64,000 bases of DNA from Nitrospira defluvii (lineage in GTDB: Bacteria; Nitrospirota; Nitrospiria; Nitrospirales; Nitrospiraceae), in contig FP929003.1 in the NCBI GenBank assembly GCA_000196815.1, positions 4,239,501 through 4,303,500 on the forward strand. Reading direction: 5' to 3'. Each line of letters starts with the position of its first letter. Position 1 is the stretch's first letter. Positions 63,010-64,000 of the stretch are shown piece by piece. The notes beneath the pieces are model-generated. The model saw nothing but the letters and a program-made list of their open reading frames with translations. It was not told the DNA's origin and did not search any database. Position numbers and translations under genes: made by a program.

Positions 63010-64000
63010 ATGTCGTTTCTAGCGCTCGTCCCGCTGTTGCCGTTGTTGACGGCCTTCATTGTGATGACCGGCGATCGTGCGGAGCAGGACCAGAATGCCA
63101 GAGCCGGGTTGCTCCCCGTCGCGGCGGCATTTCTCGGGTCTCTCATCGCCCTGGTTGCGGTCACCTCCGGAGATCCGGTCACCATCCAGTTCTACGATAC
63201 GGCCTCCGTCGCCAATCTTGCCTTCCCGATCGGGTTCTATATCGACCGGCTCAGCGCGGTCATGATGGTCCTCATCACCGGCGTGACCATGCTCATCTAC
63301 CGCTATTCCATGGGCTACATGTATCAGGATCGCGGATATCGCCGGTATCTCGGGATGCTCGGCATCACGACCGCGGTGCTCCTCTGCATGGTGTCCAGCG
63401 CCAACCTGGTGATGTTATTTGTCTTCTGGCAGATCCTCTCGTGGCTGCTGTTTTTGCTTGCGCACAACCACGGCCATGCCGCCACCCTGTCCGGCGCGGC
63501 GAACACGTTTACGATGTTGCGGCTCAGCGATGCGGCGTTTCTGGTCGGTATCGTCCTGGCCTACTCGCTGTACGGCACATTTGAGTTCCAGACATTGTTT
63601 GCCCGCGCCGCGGACACGCCCGTCACCCTGTCCCTCTGGCCGGACCTCGGCTGGGAGATGAACGGCGTCACAGCGGTCACGTTGCTCATTTTCGTCGGGG
63701 CCATGGGCAAGTCGGCACAATTTCCGATCCACACCTGGCTGCCGCGCTCCCTCTATGCGCCGACGCCCATCCACGCACTGCTGCACGCCGGCATCATCAA
63801 CGCCGGGGGATTCCTCTTGAACCGTCTGGCCCCGCTCTACGGACTGAGTCCGGCCACCCTTCACGTGGTCTTTGTCATCGGCATGCTCACGGCGATGCTC
63901 GGCGCCACCATGATGTTGACGCAGAACGACATCAAGAAGACGCTCGGCTTTTCGACGATCGGCCAGATGGGCTACATGATTATGGAATGCGGGCTGGGCG
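63010..64000 (+). CDS. NuoL/MrpA-like proton-conducting membrane protein (DabB type), partial
   Basis: Runs off the window with 330 residues visible, all in one open frame. Multi-helix protein with the complex-I antiporter signature: GFYIDRLSAVMMVLITGV, FVFWQILSWLLFLLA, GAMGKSAQFPIHTWLPRSL, ALLHAGIINAGGFLLNRLAPL and KKTLGFSTIGQMGYMI, the last two holding the key Lys/His of the proton path. Stand-alone genes of this type usually pair with a DUF2309 (DabA) partner as an energy-coupled inorganic-carbon pump; whether that holds depends on the next gene, outside the window. Confidence 0.88.
   Translation, partial: MSFLALVPLLPLLTAFIVMTGDRAEQDQNARAGLLPVAAAFLGSLIALVAVTSGDPVTIQFYDTASVANLAFPIGFYIDRLSAVMMVLITGVTMLIYRYSMGYMYQDRGYRRYLGMLGITTAVLLCMVSSANLVMLFVFWQILSWLLFLLAHNHGHAATLSGAANTFTMLRLSDAAFLVGIVLAYSLYGTFEFQTLFARAADTPVTLSLWPDLGWEMNGVTAVTLLIFVGAMGKSAQFPIHTWLPRSLYAPTPIHALLHAGIINAGGFLLNRLAPLYGLSPATLHVVFVIGMLTAMLGATMMLTQNDIKKTLGFSTIGQMGYMIMECGLG

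Noticed and set aside
1-64000. tRNA or rRNA genes
   Set aside because: I looked for the TTCGAATC-type T-loop with a matching acceptor stem and for rRNA core sequences and saw none; a covariance-model search could still find something.

Overview
The window is a high-GC, gene-dense chromosomal segment of a Gram-negative, diderm, aerobic or microaerobic bacterium. Heptose/LPS genes (gmhA, rfaE2), SurA-type chaperones, many lipoproteins, a cytochrome c and a NuoL-like subunit point this way. Gene content and style (MEKHLA-domain protein, LemA/TPM cluster, NuoL-like gene of the DabB type, small zinc-ribbon proteins, many short lipoproteins) look like Nitrospirota, most likely the genus Nitrospira. 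That placement is inference; no rRNA gene is present to prove it. I saw no tRNA, rRNA, CRISPR array, transposase, integrase or prophage.

Layout. 1-8100: end of an SPFH/band-7 protein, then a co-directional block of gmhA (from a consensus promoter that predicts a nearly leaderless mRNA), a deoxyhypusine-synthase-like gene, a SprT-like metalloprotein, a Pol IV-type polymerase, rfaE2 and mfd. 8100-11650: two parvulin chaperones (lipoprotein PpiC type and SurA), engB on the opposite strand, mtgA. 11690-18650 (minus strand): VOC protein, Ntn-type asparaginase, an unknown protein, dtd, ogt, murJ, two TPM-domain proteins and LemA. 18800-27630: small accessory genes (PilZ, zinc ribbons, xthA, Lys/Ala-rich exported protein, MscS, lipoproteins, TPR protein plus flavin disulfide reductase, DUF1653, MEKHLA).

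27690-33300: leuC-leuD, small membrane protein, corA, an inositol-phosphatase-family enzyme and a beta-hydroxyacid-dehydrogenase-like enzyme. 33300-43500 (mostly minus): lipoproteins, aminotransferase, lytic transglycosylase, CoA-binding protein, exported MsrA, LEA14-like lipoprotein, TIGR00725-like Rossmann protein, methyltransferase, large TPR protein and a coiled-coil protein. 43600-57240: PmbA/TldD pair, regulators, DUF1295 membrane protein, cytochrome c, two NAD(P)-binding SDR-like proteins coupled to a patatin lipoprotein, EttA-type ABC-F, SYLF protein, HugZ-like protein, a 55-aa Cys-rich protein and two alpha/beta hydrolases. 57300-64000: a 1074-aa membrane protein of unknown function, SelO, a DUF2294 protein, and the start of a NuoL/DabB-like gene preceded by a leader ending in a strong intrinsic terminator.

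The most distinctive non-coding content lies between 38.4 and 52.1 kb. Five intergenic copies of one dispersed, hairpin-forming repeat (126-235 bp) sit there. Two of them are fused directly to a second palindromic element (181 and 196 bp) whose terminal inverted repeat overlaps the stop codon of the next gene. I regard this repeat system, the unknown 1074-aa protein and the terminator-bearing leader ahead of the DabB-like gene as the best candidates for something undescribed.
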